Source: Firmicutes bacterium ADurb.Bin182
GTDB taxonomy: Bacteria > Bacillota > Clostridia > Christensenellales > CAG-138
Direction: 5' to 3'
DNA: 64,000 bases
NCBI GenBank assembly: GCA_002070205.1
Contig: MWCU01000035.1
Coordinates: 124,001 to 188,000 of the forward strand
The position numbers and the translations under genes are program-made. Below are positions 1 through 8,258 of the stretch, piece after piece. Position 1 is the stretch's first letter. Each line of letters begins with the position of its first letter. The notes below the pieces were generated by a model, which saw nothing but the letters and a program-made list of their open reading frames with translations, searched no databases and was not told the origin of the DNA.

Positions 1-1
1 T

Positions 2-946
2 CTTACCGTAATACCGGGAGGTCATTCCATCGGAGTAGCAATCTTTACAAAAGGTGTTTTAGTGATAGCGACCGGCGAGATAAATACGACAAACGGAAAT
101 ATGCCCAGTCCCGCGGCGATGGCCGGAATTAAAGCAGGCGATATAATTGTCAGTTTAAACGGTGTCGAACCGGATAACGCGGCGCATTTGAGCAAGCTGT
201 GCTCCGATGCGAAGGGGGACGTAGTGCTGGGAGTTCAAAGAGGATCGGACGTTGAATATATAAAAGTACAGGCAGAGCTCGATAAATCCGAAGGTATATA
301 TGTTATGGGGATGTGGGTAAGAGACAGTACGACGGGCATCGGTACACTTTCATTCTATGATGAAACGCTCGGTAAGTTTGCATCGTTGGGACATGCGATC
401 GCCGATATCGATACAAAATCAAAAATCACGATAAAAGAGGGAAAGATTTATTTTTCAAAAGTCGTTGATATCGTTGAGGGCTCAAAAGGAGAACCGGGGG
501 AATTGCGGGGTTCTTTTCTGCAATCGAATCAGCCGGCCGGAGAAATCGAATCGAACTCGGAATTCGGGGTGTTCGGACGGCTGTATGACAGACTGGTCTC
601 GCAAATATATCCCGACGGATTGCCGATGGCTTATCCCGAAGACGTTTATGAGGGACCCGCCCAGCTGTTTACGACAGTTGATGAAAAAGGCGTTCAGGCT
701 TTTGACTGCGAAATAATAAAAGTCAACCGGCAGAGCAGCCGGGAATCCAAGAGCATGGTTCTCAGCATAACGGATCCTGAGCTTCTGGGATTAACGGGAG
801 GAATAGTTCAGGGAATGAGCGGAAGTCCAGTGATACAAAACGGGAAACTGGTTGGCGTCATAACCCATGTTTTTGTCAACGACCCGACAAGAGGATATTG
901 CATTTATGCGTATTGGATGAATGAGGAGATGCGAAATGCCGCGTGA
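2..946 (+). CDS. spoIVB: SpoIVB serine peptidase, 5'-truncated by window edge
   Basis: Forespore-secreted S55 serine peptidase that triggers the sigma-K checkpoint by cleaving SpoIVFA (role known for the family). The frame is open from base 2, so the true start lies upstream; about 314 residues are visible. The first residues form the PGGHSIGVAIFTKGVL block typical of SpoIVB, followed by a PDZ domain (about 110-290) and then the peptidase domain. The likely catalytic histidine is in SLGHAIAD (codon 392-394), and the nucleophilic serine is in the GMSGSP motif (codon 818-820). It sits directly upstream of spo0A, as in Bacillus and Clostridium. The apparent GTG at 62 is an internal valine. The peptidase part looks intact. 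Confidence 0.93.
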   Translation, partial: LTVIPGGHSIGVAIFTKGVLVIATGEINTTNGNMPSPAAMAGIKAGDIIVSLNGVEPDNAAHLSKLCSDAKGDVVLGVQRGSDVEYIKVQAELDKSEGIYVMGMWVRDSTTGIGTLSFYDETLGKFASLGHAIADIDTKSKITIKEGKIYFSKVVDIVEGSKGEPGELRGSFLQSNQPAGEIESNSEFGVFGRLYDRLVSQIYPDGLPMAYPEDVYEGPAQLFTTVDEKGVQAFDCEIIKVNRQSSRESKSMVLSITDPELLGLTGGIVQGMSGSPVIQNGKLVGVITHVFVNDPTRGYCIYAYWMNEEMRNAA

Positions 947-967
947 TGCATCCCGCTAATATTACGA

Positions 968-996
968 TAGACTACCGAATTATGATATGTTATAAT
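968..996 (+). promoter_or_regulatory. Putative spo0A promoter
   Basis: A -35-like TAGACT (968-973) and a perfect TATAAT (991-996) are separated by 17 bp. The expected transcript would start about 50 nt before the spo0A ATG. The assignment is from sequence match only, and no sigma-H-type element was recognised. Confidence 0.5.
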
Positions 997-1056
997 TTTA
1001 TACAATCCATCTGATCAACGCATATAAGGATTTTCTCACGCCAAGGAGTGCTGGAA

Positions 1057-1890
1057 ATGGCCAAGCTGAAGCTTCTTATAGTTGACTCAAACAGGGAATA
1101 CTGCTTAATGCTGGAAAGATGCTTTGCGGCAACGGATGCCTTTGACGTCCTGCCCTCTGCTCATACCGGTGAGGAAGCAATAAGGAAAATACGCGGCGGC
1201 GAGATCGACGTGCTGTTATTAAGCCTTGTAATACCCCAAATGGACGGCTTGGAGATACTTCAGCAAATCAGGAATATGGATTTCATAAATCCTCCTAAAG
1301 TGTTTATGCATTCCGCGATAAGCATTGAGTCGGTCCAGAGAATGACACAATCATTAGGTTCGATGTATTATTTCCAAAAGCCTGTCGAACCTTCGGTCAT
1401 GGCAAAGCGGATATTGGATTTTCTGGAATTATCAAATGCAGGGCAAAATGAAAGTGCATCAAGGCCCGGTCAAAACCGGAAAGAGCAAACCAGATTGCTT
1501 GAGGAAATAATTACGCATATGATATTGAAACTCAATATTCCGGCAAGCATAAAAGGCTATCATTATATCAGAAAGTCCATTCAGCTGTATATCGAAAACA
1601 GAAACAAAGCTAATTACGGAATGACTACTCATATATATCCCGCTGTCGCCAAGCTCTTTGACAGCACGCCGTCCAGGGTGGAACGCGCGATACGCCACGC
1701 GATAAGCGTCGCTTGGAATCGAAGCAGCGTGGACGTTCTCAACGAAATGTTCGGATATACCGTTAATAAGGATAAAGGAATGTCAACGAACAGCGAGTTC
1801 ATTGCAATGCTTGCCGACAGAGCATTGATCCGCTTAAAAAGCAGAAATATATTCAACGGAACTCTTCCAGCCGTTACGGGAAAAGAATAA
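1057..1890 (+). CDS. spo0A: Spo0A sporulation master regulator with degenerate receiver active site
   Basis: Response-regulator transcription factor controlling entry into sporulation, 277 aa. The ATG at 1057 is chosen because AAGGAG (1043-1048) lies 8 nt upstream; a GTG at 1048 overlaps that site. Receiver domain is about 1-125, then a linker, then the Spo0A-specific DNA-binding domain (about 150-265) with the recognition helix SRVERAIRHAISVAW and the conserved block TNSEFIAMLAD. Oddity: compared with B. subtilis Spo0A, D10 is kept but D11 is Ser11, and the phospho-acceptor D56 is Ser56 (codon AGC, 1222-1224, context VLLLSLVIPQMDG). The switch Thr is Ser86 and the switch Lys is kept (Lys108). 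DNA binding looks normal, but canonical phosphorylation should not be possible. Identity is certain from the C-terminal domain and position; the functional consequence is inference. Confidence 0.95.
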   Translation: MAKLKLLIVDSNREYCLMLERCFAATDAFDVLPSAHTGEEAIRKIRGGEIDVLLLSLVIPQMDGLEILQQIRNMDFINPPKVFMHSAISIESVQRMTQSLGSMYYFQKPVEPSVMAKRILDFLELSNAGQNESASRPGQNRKEQTRLLEEIITHMILKLNIPASIKGYHYIRKSIQLYIENRNKANYGMTTHIYPAVAKLFDSTPSRVERAIRHAISVAWNRSSVDVLNEMFGYTVNKDKGMSTNSEFIAMLADRALIRLKSRNIFNGTLPAVTGKE

Positions 1891-1944
1891 ACCGGGAATT
1901 TATAGCATAATAATCAACCAACCCGGCAGCGGATGGTATGTGTT

Positions 1945-2529
1945 ATGCAAAATTCAAATCAAAAGCATACGATAATTAACAACAATCCTTATTTGTTTTT
2001 TTGCATCATTTTTATTATGATATTGAGCGTCGCGGCCGGTGCCTCCACTTACTTTACCGTATGCGGCGGATCCTCGATGTTCTTCGGCAGTCATCTTAAA
2101 GATGTTGCATTTGAATTGGGTTATTCCGTAAAATCGCTCATATTGAATCTTTCGATTCTTGTTATGGTATATCTGCCCGGCGTTTGGATCCCGGGCGCTT
2201 TGTTTTCCTTATCGGGCTTAATTATTAAGGGGTTTTTGCAGGGTTTTGCCGCCGGAGCCGTCGTATCCGAAATGGGTTTTTTAAGCATACCGGTTTTGCT
2301 GTTTGCGCTGATCATTCCCGAGTCGATAATTCTGATGATACTGACAGCAGTCAGCATGAAGGCATTTTCCGAATGGTTTTCAAGGATCAAAGGATTTACT
2401 CAGAGCGGGAAAAGCGTCCCGGTATCAAAAATCTACATAAAGCAGGTCCTTCTCTATACGCTGTTGCTCATGCTGGCAGTTCTGTTCGGAGCAATAATGT
2501 CATCTCTTGCATTCCGTATACTGTTATAG
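1945..2529 (+). CDS. spoIIM: SpoIIM-like stage II sporulation membrane protein
   Basis: Integral membrane protein of the SpoIIM (DUF95) family. SpoIIM, with SpoIID and SpoIIP, drives engulfment of the forespore. About 194 aa with five or so hydrophobic segments: N-terminal helix about 15-35, then helices near 65-85, 88-110, 115-140 and 170-192. The GFLQGFAAGAVVSEMG and IPESIILMI stretches correspond to the family's conserved glycine-rich and P-[EQ] regions. ATG 1945 is preferred (GGATGG 8 nt upstream); ATG 1933 in the same frame is possible. It lies between spo0A and deoB; in many relatives xerD separates spoIIM from deoB, and it is absent here. Assignment rests on topology, motif and context. 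Confidence 0.72.
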   Translation: MQNSNQKHTIINNNPYLFFCIIFIMILSVAAGASTYFTVCGGSSMFFGSHLKDVAFELGYSVKSLILNLSILVMVYLPGVWIPGALFSLSGLIIKGFLQGFAAGAVVSEMGFLSIPVLLFALIIPESIILMILTAVSMKAFSEWFSRIKGFTQSGKSVPVSKIYIKQVLLYTLLLMLAVLFGAIMSSLAFRILL

Positions 2530-2536
2530 TATTTGT

Positions 2537-2565
2537 TTGACCGTATTCCCCCATAATGTTATCAT
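2537..2565 (+). promoter_or_regulatory. Strong sigma-A-type promoter for deoB
   Basis: TTGACC (2537-2542), a 17-bp spacer and TATCAT (2560-2565): five of six consensus bases in each element. It ends 26 bp before the deoB ATG and leaves room for the AGAGGTGG ribosome site. Confidence 0.6.
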
Positions 2566-2591
2566 GAAAATTATAAAAGAGGTGGATTATT

Positions 2592-3767
2592 ATGGATAAC
2601 CGCGTTATTTTGATCGTTTTGGACAGCGTAGGGATCGGTGCGATGCCGGATGCTTCGGAATTCGGAGATGAGGGAGCGCACACGCTGGGCAATATATATG
2701 CAAAAAGAAAGAAGCTGGATCTGCCGAACATGTACGGGTTGGGTCTTGCTCATATTGATGGTTCAAGGCTGCCGAAGCATGAGGGCGCAATACGGGGTTC
2801 TTTCGGGAAAGCTTCGGAAATGACAAAGGCAAAGGATACGACATCCGGGCATTGGGAACTTGCTGGGTATATTATGGACGAGCCGTTTAAAACTTTCCCA
2901 GCCGGCTTCCCGGAAGAACTGATCAGGGAATACGAAAATCGTATAGGGATTAAGATCCTCGGCAACATCGCCGCATCCGGCACCGAAATCATAAACGTTC
3001 TCGGAGATGAGCATGTTAAAACAGGCCGGCCTATCGTATATACTTCCGCCGACAGCGTTTTTCAAATCGCCGCGCATGAACAAGTCATACCGCTGAAGGA
3101 ACTGTATAGGATATGCGAAACAGCAAGGGAAATTCTTGTCGGCAAATATTTGGTGGGAAGGGTTATTGCCCGCCCTTTTACCGGTTCAAACGGCAAGTAT
3201 CAGAGAACGGAAAATCGGAGGGACTATGCAACGGCCCCCGCCAAAGACACCATACTGGACGGTTTGCAGAGCCTGGGCTTTAAAACTGTCGGTATAGGGA
3301 AAATCGAAGATATTTTTGCTCACAGGGGTATTTACGCTGCGGATCATACCAAAAACAATCACGACGGGATCGAAGTTACCATTAAATATATCGCTTCGGG
3401 CGGCTTCAGCCTGATATTCACGAATCTGGTAGATTTCGATATGCTCTACGGCCACAGGAATGACGTTGAGTCCTACGCGAAGGCGCTGGAATATTTCGAT
3501 GAGCGTTTGCCCGAGATAATAAGCGGCATGAGACCTGACGACCTTTTGATTATAACGGCGGATCACGGCTGCGATCCGACTTTTAAGGGGACTGACCATA
3601 CTCGCGAATTTGTGCCAGTTCTCGTTTATTCAAAGCGCTTAAAACCGGGGATAGACCTCGGAACGCTTGACAGTTTTGCGGATATCGGATCCACTGTTTA
3701 TGAATATATAACCGGTAAGACGTGGGGGACAGGCACTTCATTCCTTTCAAAGCTTAAGAACGCCTGA
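2592..3767 (+). CDS. deoB: Phosphopentomutase
   Basis: Interconverts ribose-1-phosphate and ribose-5-phosphate (and the deoxy forms) in nucleoside salvage; a cytosolic, metal-dependent enzyme of the alkaline-phosphatase superfamily. 391 aa, normal family length. The N-terminus [17 protein letters not shown] holds the first metal-binding Asp. The phosphorylated Thr lies in [10 protein letters not shown], and the C-terminal metal ligands in [23 protein letters not shown] 2592 has AGAGGTGG upstream. Its neighbourhood (spoIIM, DacF-like) is the classic arrangement of Bacillota. All key motifs are present. Confidence 0.97.
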   Translation: MDNRVILIVLDSVGIGAMPDASEFGDEGAHTLGNIYAKRKKLDLPNMYGLGLAHIDGSRLPKHEGAIRGSFGKASEMTKAKDTTSGHWELAGYIMDEPFKTFPAGFPEELIREYENRIGIKILGNIAASGTEIINVLGDEHVKTGRPIVYTSADSVFQIAAHEQVIPLKELYRICETAREILVGKYLVGRVIARPFTGSNGKYQRTENRRDYATAPAKDTILDGLQSLGFKTVGIGKIEDIFAHRGIYAADHTKNNHDGIEVTIKYIASGGFSLIFTNLVDFDMLYGHRNDVESYAKALEYFDERLPEIISGMRPDDLLIITADHGCDPTFKGTDHTREFVPVLVYSKRLKPGIDLGTLDSFADIGSTVYEYITGKTWGTGTSFLSKLKNA

Positions 3768-3838
3768 AAGTCCGATGAATAAAGAATGTTTCTCCTTTGC
3801 GCAAATATATATATTATAAGCGCGAAGGAGGTTTTCTT

Positions 3839-5005
3839 ATGAAGTATGCTTTGTCCGGCATGATGCGTTTTACGGCTGCCGCATTATGCCTGTTTTGCAC
3901 ACTTTCGGTTTTTTGTTCGGCAAAGGCCGCAAAAACGGATGTTATAATAACAAATTCTGCGAAAGCTTATCTTTTGGCCGATGCTCCGTCGATGCAGCCA
4001 ATAGTTGAGTTTAATTCACAAGAGCCTGTCGACGCGGCAGGTCTGTCGAGATTGCCGGCTTTGCTCATCATATGTGAATCCGTCGACAAGGGTGAGATAC
4101 TGCCTGACTCAATGATAAGGGTGAGCGATAACGCGGCTTCGATAAAGGGACCGACAGCCTTTTTGGAGGCGAATGAAAACATAAGCGTTCAGCAGCTGTT
4201 GAAAAGCGCGGTCATGATATCGGCGGGGGATTCGACTTATGCGCTTGCGCAGCATCTGAGCGGTACCGAGCAGGCGTTTGTGCAAAAAATGAACGCGCGG
4301 CTTTCGGAACTCGGCATTAACAAAGAATACTCCAGAATCATCGATTCGAATATCAAGCTCAGCGCAAACGATTTGGCGGTAATAGGAAAAGAATTGATGA
4401 AGTCGCCTTCATTCACAATGTACAGCAATGTCTATATGGATGATTTGACCCACGAGGACGCCCGGTATACGGAGCTTGTGAATCCCAACAAAATGATCAA
4501 TACCTATGCGGGCTGCTTTGGCCTTTCTACCGGCTCGTCGTCCGGAGCGGGATATTGCGGAGTATTTTGCGCAAAACGCGGTGAAAGCGTGATGCTTTGC
4601 GTAGTAGCCGGAGCTAATAACTCAAAGGAGCGCTTTGCAATTGCATCCGAATTGCTTGATTACGGATTTGCGAATTACAAATCGGAGGTTCTTTTAAATG
4701 AAGGCGATGTTGCCGTTGAGAATATCGAAGTGAAGGGAGGAACGCAGAGATACATCAACCTTGTTGCCAAAAAGGACGCTGCGCTTCTTCTGAACAAAAA
4801 CGAAAATGCGCCGGAAGCAAAAATCAATGTGCCCGAATATTTAACGGCGCCGATACGGGCGGGAGAAACGCTCGGAACCCTTGATTATTTTGACGCAAAC
4901 GGAAATACCGTCATGTCCGTAGAACTTGTGTCCCAAGTCTCGGTGGAGCAGGCAGGCATTGCGGATTACTTTATGATGGTATTGATGAACTGGGTCAGGA
5001 TGTAA
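3839..5005 (+). CDS. DacF-like D-alanyl-D-alanine carboxypeptidase homologue lacking catalytic motifs
   Basis: Exported protein of the DacF/PBP5 fold, 388 aa, with a signal peptide (hydrophobic 10-27) and a C-terminal beta domain. ATG 3839 is chosen because GAAGGAGG ends 7 nt upstream; the longer TTG frame from 3797 has no ribosome site. By position after deoB it corresponds to dacF. All three penicillin-binding motifs are altered: where SxxK is expected there is S70-R-L-P73 with no lysine nearby, SxN reads S128-A-G130, and K-T-G reads S230-T-G232. Fold-level features (MNARLSELGI, GESVMLCVVAG) remain, so the protein is probably folded but not a peptidase. The frame is intact, which argues against a simple pseudogene. 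Its role is unknown: perhaps a muropeptide-binding or scaffold protein. Confidence 0.85.
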   Translation: MKYALSGMMRFTAAALCLFCTLSVFCSAKAAKTDVIITNSAKAYLLADAPSMQPIVEFNSQEPVDAAGLSRLPALLIICESVDKGEILPDSMIRVSDNAASIKGPTAFLEANENISVQQLLKSAVMISAGDSTYALAQHLSGTEQAFVQKMNARLSELGINKEYSRIIDSNIKLSANDLAVIGKELMKSPSFTMYSNVYMDDLTHEDARYTELVNPNKMINTYAGCFGLSTGSSSGAGYCGVFCAKRGESVMLCVVAGANNSKERFAIASELLDYGFANYKSEVLLNEGDVAVENIEVKGGTQRYINLVAKKDAALLLNKNENAPEAKINVPEYLTAPIRAGETLGTLDYFDANGNTVMSVELVSQVSVEQAGIADYFMMVLMNWVRM

Positions 5006-5086
5006 ACTTTATAAGAAAAAGGAAGGCTGTTACATATTGTTGCGGCTGCATGGCGGACAAGTCTTGCGCGCAGCTTCTTTATGCAG

Positions 5087-5092
5087 TATAAT
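5087..5092 (+). promoter_or_regulatory. Possible -10 element for the M50 protease gene
   Basis: A perfect TATAAT lies 30 bp before the TTG start at 5123. The matching -35 position (5064-5069, TTGCGC, 17-bp spacer) is poor. It lies inside the longest open frame and supports the later start codon. Confidence 0.35.
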
Positions 5093-5122
5093 TTTGGATA
5101 TTACATAACGGGAGAATCTGTA

Positions 5123-5791
5123 TTGGATTTTATAGATTTCAGTTGGTTTAATGTACCCGAGCTTGTCAGCCGTTTGATTGCAATCGTTATTTCGCTTGCT
5201 TTTCATGAATGGGCTCATGCTTATTCCGCTTTTAAGCTCGGCGATCCGACCGCAAGAAACCTCGGCCGCATGACTGTAAACCCGCTCGCTCATATAGATC
5301 TCATAGGGTTTTTGGCTTTGATAATAGTCAGGTTCGGATGGGCTAAACCCGTACCTATCAATCTGCGCAATTTTAAAAATCCGAGAAGGGATGATATTAT
5401 CGTATCGGTAGCGGGAGTATGCACAAACCTTCTGCTGGCATTTGCTTTTACGGGAATCGGACTCGGCTTCGGACTCATAATGATTTACGGCGGGATTGTG
5501 ATGACGGACGGATCGTTTTTGGGATCGCTTGTAGGCAATTTTATATTTATTAACTTGGCTCTGTTTGTTTTCAACCTGATACCTGTCCCGCCTTTGGACG
5601 GATACCATGTATTTCACGATATTTTTATCAGACAGATAGGACACGGTATTTTTGATTTTCTGGAAAGAAACGGCCGCTACATATTGCTTATGCTGCTGTT
5701 GTCGGGAATTATAACTGCGATCCTGTCATGGGCCGTCTCGGGGCTGTTGACGGGTATGCAGCAAATATATGCCGTATTGTTTGGTCTGTGA
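5123..5791 (+). CDS. Site-2-type membrane metalloprotease (M50 family)
   Basis: Intramembrane zinc metalloprotease of the YwhC-like branch of M50. About 222 aa with five or six membrane segments. The zinc site is HEWAH in the first transmembrane helix (LAFHEWAHAYSAF), followed by the family block LGDPTARNLGRMTVNPLAHIDLIG. The second catalytic motif is FNLIPVPPLDG, supplying the metal-ligand Asp. TTG 5123 is preferred because GGGAGA lies 7 nt upstream and a -10-like box overlaps the alternative ATG at 5081, which has no ribosome site. It is followed after 3 bp by scpA, a linkage common in Clostridia. The substrate is unknown. Confidence 0.88.
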   Translation: MDFIDFSWFNVPELVSRLIAIVISLAFHEWAHAYSAFKLGDPTARNLGRMTVNPLAHIDLIGFLALIIVRFGWAKPVPINLRNFKNPRRDDIIVSVAGVCTNLLLAFAFTGIGLGFGLIMIYGGIVMTDGSFLGSLVGNFIFINLALFVFNLIPVPPLDGYHVFHDIFIRQIGHGIFDFLERNGRYILLMLLLSGIITAILSWAVSGLLTGMQQIYAVLFGL

Positions 5792-5794
5792 TTT

Positions 5795-6553
5795 ATGGCT
5801 TATTTGGTTCATCTCAACCAATTTGAGGGTCCTCTGGATCTGCTTTTGCATTTGATTGAACAAGCCAAGGTGGATATAAAAGAGATATTTATATCAGAGA
5901 TAACCGATCAATACCTGAAATATCTGGAACAAATCGATGAACTGGATATGGAAAAAGCCAGCGAATTTATCTCAATGGCGGCAACGCTCGTTCATATAAA
6001 GTCCCGTTCTCTGCTGCCGCGGGCGCCGGCTGACGAAACGGAAGAAGATCCGGAACAACTGCTTATACGGCAGCTTAGGGAATATAAGCTGTTTAAAGAA
6101 GCAAGCGAACAACTGGGTGCGCTCAATGATATATACAGAGGCGCTTATACAAAACTTCCCGAAGAGTTCCTGTCCATGCCCGGTGAAGTGCAGTGGACCG
6201 GGGTTTCGCCGGAAGAATTGTATGCCGCTTTTTGCGGGGTGCTGTTCAAGGAAGAGGCGGAGCAAGTTATCAATCCTCTTCACGAGGTTAAGCCCGATTT
6301 GTATAATGTTCGAACCGAGCTGCACAGGATCCGTGAGGTTTTAAGGAATAAAAGCAATATCGGCTTTAACGAATTGTTTGAAGAGCGCTGCGAGAAATTG
6401 AAGATAATCGTGATTTTCATGGCGCTTCTCGAAATGATAGCTCATAATGAAGTAAGGCTTGCACAAAGCAAGCCTTTCGGACCTATTACAATAAGCGTCA
6501 GGGAACTGATTGAAGACGATGAATCCATCGAATACATGGATGAACTGATTTGA
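5795..6553 (+). CDS. scpA: Segregation and condensation protein A
   Basis: Kleisin subunit of the bacterial SMC condensin complex, which compacts and segregates the chromosome with SMC and ScpB. 252 aa. The N-terminus has the diagnostic FEGPLDLLLHLIEQAKVDI block, followed by LVHIKSRSLLP, a variable acidic linker, and a C-terminal winged-helix region. It starts 3 bp after the M50 gene with no clear ribosome site of its own, which suggests translational coupling. It is followed 10 bp later by scpB, completing the expected pair. Confidence 0.95.
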   Translation: MAYLVHLNQFEGPLDLLLHLIEQAKVDIKEIFISEITDQYLKYLEQIDELDMEKASEFISMAATLVHIKSRSLLPRAPADETEEDPEQLLIRQLREYKLFKEASEQLGALNDIYRGAYTKLPEEFLSMPGEVQWTGVSPEELYAAFCGVLFKEEAEQVINPLHEVKPDLYNVRTELHRIREVLRNKSNIGFNELFEERCEKLKIIVIFMALLEMIAHNEVRLAQSKPFGPITISVRELIEDDESIEYMDELI

Positions 6554-6563
6554 GGAAGAAACC

Positions 6564-7133
6564 GTGAACGAACCGGAATTGTTGAATAACCGTAAAAAAG
6601 CCATGGGCATTATAGAAAGCATATTGTTTGTTTCCGGCGATCCCGTACCCATTATTCAGCTTCAGGATATACTCGGCTTTACTGAAATAGAGATCATGGC
6701 TTTGCTGCAAGACATGGAAGCGGAATACAAGGGCGAAAACCGGGGCATCAGGCTTTATGTGACGGATCTTGCAGCGCAGATTACATCAAAACCCGAATAT
6801 TCGCAGTATGTTGAGAAAGCGCTTGTTCCGTCTCAAACGAAAACATTTTCCCAGGCCATGCTGGAAACGCTGTCCATCATTGCGTATAAACAGCCGGTTA
6901 CCCGCTCCGATATTGAAGCCATCAGGGGCGTTCGCTGCGACTATACCGTAAGTCAGCTTCAAAAAATCGGGCTCATTCAGGAATTGGGCAGAAAGGACTG
7001 CGTGGGAAGACCCATGCTGTTCGGTACCACGGATGCGTTTTTAAGGCAATTCGGATTCCGCTCCATATCGGATCTGCCGAATTATGAACAAATCATTAAG
7101 GACGTCTCAAATTCCGGCGACTTAGCTGTGTAG
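6564..7133 (+). CDS. scpB: Segregation and condensation protein B
   Basis: Winged-helix partner of ScpA in the SMC-ScpAB condensin, 189 aa. Start is GTG 6564 with GAGGA about 7 nt upstream, overlapping the scpA stop region. Diagnostic features are the N-terminal IIESILFVSGDPV block and the central SQAMLETLSIIAYKQPVTRSDIE helix-turn-helix region, then GRPMLFGTTDAFLRQFG. Length and motifs are normal. Confidence 0.95.
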   Translation: MNEPELLNNRKKAMGIIESILFVSGDPVPIIQLQDILGFTEIEIMALLQDMEAEYKGENRGIRLYVTDLAAQITSKPEYSQYVEKALVPSQTKTFSQAMLETLSIIAYKQPVTRSDIEAIRGVRCDYTVSQLQKIGLIQELGRKDCVGRPMLFGTTDAFLRQFGFRSISDLPNYEQIIKDVSNSGDLAV

Positions 7134-7202
7134 AACTTTTTTTGGGATAATCTAACAGCGTGCGGGCATGCTATGCTTATATGAAAAGCCCGGAGGCGCG
7201 TT

Positions 7203-7826
7203 TTGGTATTTCTGCTCGCATTTTTTATACTTGCAGCGGGTTTGTTTTCGCAAATCCGCGCCGAAATCGGAATAAAGCTCCATAAGTCCGCTTGTTTTAT
7301 AAACGTTCGCCTTTTGTTTTTTTTTAAGCTCATAAAAATCGATTTTCTTTTGAAGGCCGAATGGTCATATGATGACGGCCTCAGGCTGCTGCAGTTCAAA
7401 CGCAGCGGAGAGGTTATTGCTCTTTATGTTCAGGATCGAAAAAAGGATGCAAAAAAAGACACGCTTAAAAAATGGATCATATCGAAATGGTCGGATTGGG
7501 CGGTACTGCACAGGCTTGAAATAACAGGGAGAATCGGGTCGGACGATGATGCTTACGAAACCGTAATGTATTGCGGAATTTTAAAAATCGTTTTGGACTG
7601 GGCTGTTGTTTTTTATTTTCCGCCCAAGTCGGATAAAAACGCGATAATTCATATCGAACCGGAGTTTCGCGGCACCGTTTTCAGGCTTAATTTGGAAGGA
7701 ATAATAAATATTTCACCGATACAGATTATAATTACTGCGATGAAGGCAGTAACACAGAACGAGAGGAAGTATTACTATGTCACACCCAATCGAGAACATT
7801 ATGAAAACAACTATGGAGCAAATTAA
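7203..7826 (+). CDS. DUF2953 membrane-anchored protein (YtfI-like)
   Basis: 207 aa protein of the DUF2953 family, the B. subtilis YtfI type normally encoded next to ytfJ. An N-terminal hydrophobic helix (about 2-18) is followed by a beta-rich domain. It ends with the family's C-terminal pattern of a structural segment followed by NERKYYYVTPN. The start is TTG 7203 with GGAGGC about 7 nt upstream. Its 3' end overlaps ytfJ by 50 bp in another frame, an unusually long overlap. Biochemical function is not known; the context points to sporulation or germination. Confidence 0.72.
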   Translation: MVFLLAFFILAAGLFSQIRAEIGIKLHKSACFINVRLLFFFKLIKIDFLLKAEWSYDDGLRLLQFKRSGEVIALYVQDRKKDAKKDTLKKWIISKWSDWAVLHRLEITGRIGSDDDAYETVMYCGILKIVLDWAVVFYFPPKSDKNAIIHIEPEFRGTVFRLNLEGIINISPIQIIITAMKAVTQNERKYYYVTPNREHYENNYGAN

Positions 7827-8244
7827 AGAGATGGTCGATGTAAACACAATTATCGGCGACCCTATTATGACAGGCGAAGAGACTATGGTTCTCCCGGTAT
7901 CCAGAGTTTCATTGGGTTTCTTATCCGGCGGCGGCGAATACGGAAGGGTTTCCCCCATTCGCAAAAGCGGTGAATCCATCGATTCCGCAGAGGAACGTCA
8001 TCCTTTCGCGGGAACTTCGATAGCAGGCATGAGCCTTACGCCGATGGCGTTTCTGTCCGTAAACAAAGGCTGCGTAAAAGTTTTGCCTGCCCATTACAAT
8101 TGCACGCTTGACCGCGTTATCGAAATGATACCGCATACATTGATGGAAGCTGAAAGGATTTTCAGAAAATCGGCCGATGATCATGACAGAAATACAACCA
8201 CGTGGCAGTACGCAAAGCAAGATGAAACAGTAACCGAAGAATAG
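7777..8244 (+). CDS. ytfJ: GerW family sporulation protein YtfJ
   Basis: Small cytosolic protein of the GerW (YtfJ) family, 155 aa. Known members are made late in sporulation and affect germination of particular spores. The family hallmark IIGDPIMTGEETMVLPVSRVS and the glycine-rich LGFLSGGGEYG segment are present, plus AGMSLTPMAFLSV. ATG 7777 lies inside the DUF2953 gene, with GAGAGGAAG upstream. It is followed 14 bp later by a D,D-carboxypeptidase gene. The residue after the glycine stretch is E rather than S/G, a minor variation. Confidence 0.9.
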   Translation: MSHPIENIMKTTMEQIKEMVDVNTIIGDPIMTGEETMVLPVSRVSLGFLSGGGEYGRVSPIRKSGESIDSAEERHPFAGTSIAGMSLTPMAFLSVNKGCVKVLPAHYNCTLDRVIEMIPHTLMEAERIFRKSADDHDRNTTTWQYAKQDETVTEE

Positions 8245-8258
8245 GCTGTCTTCCTGAA

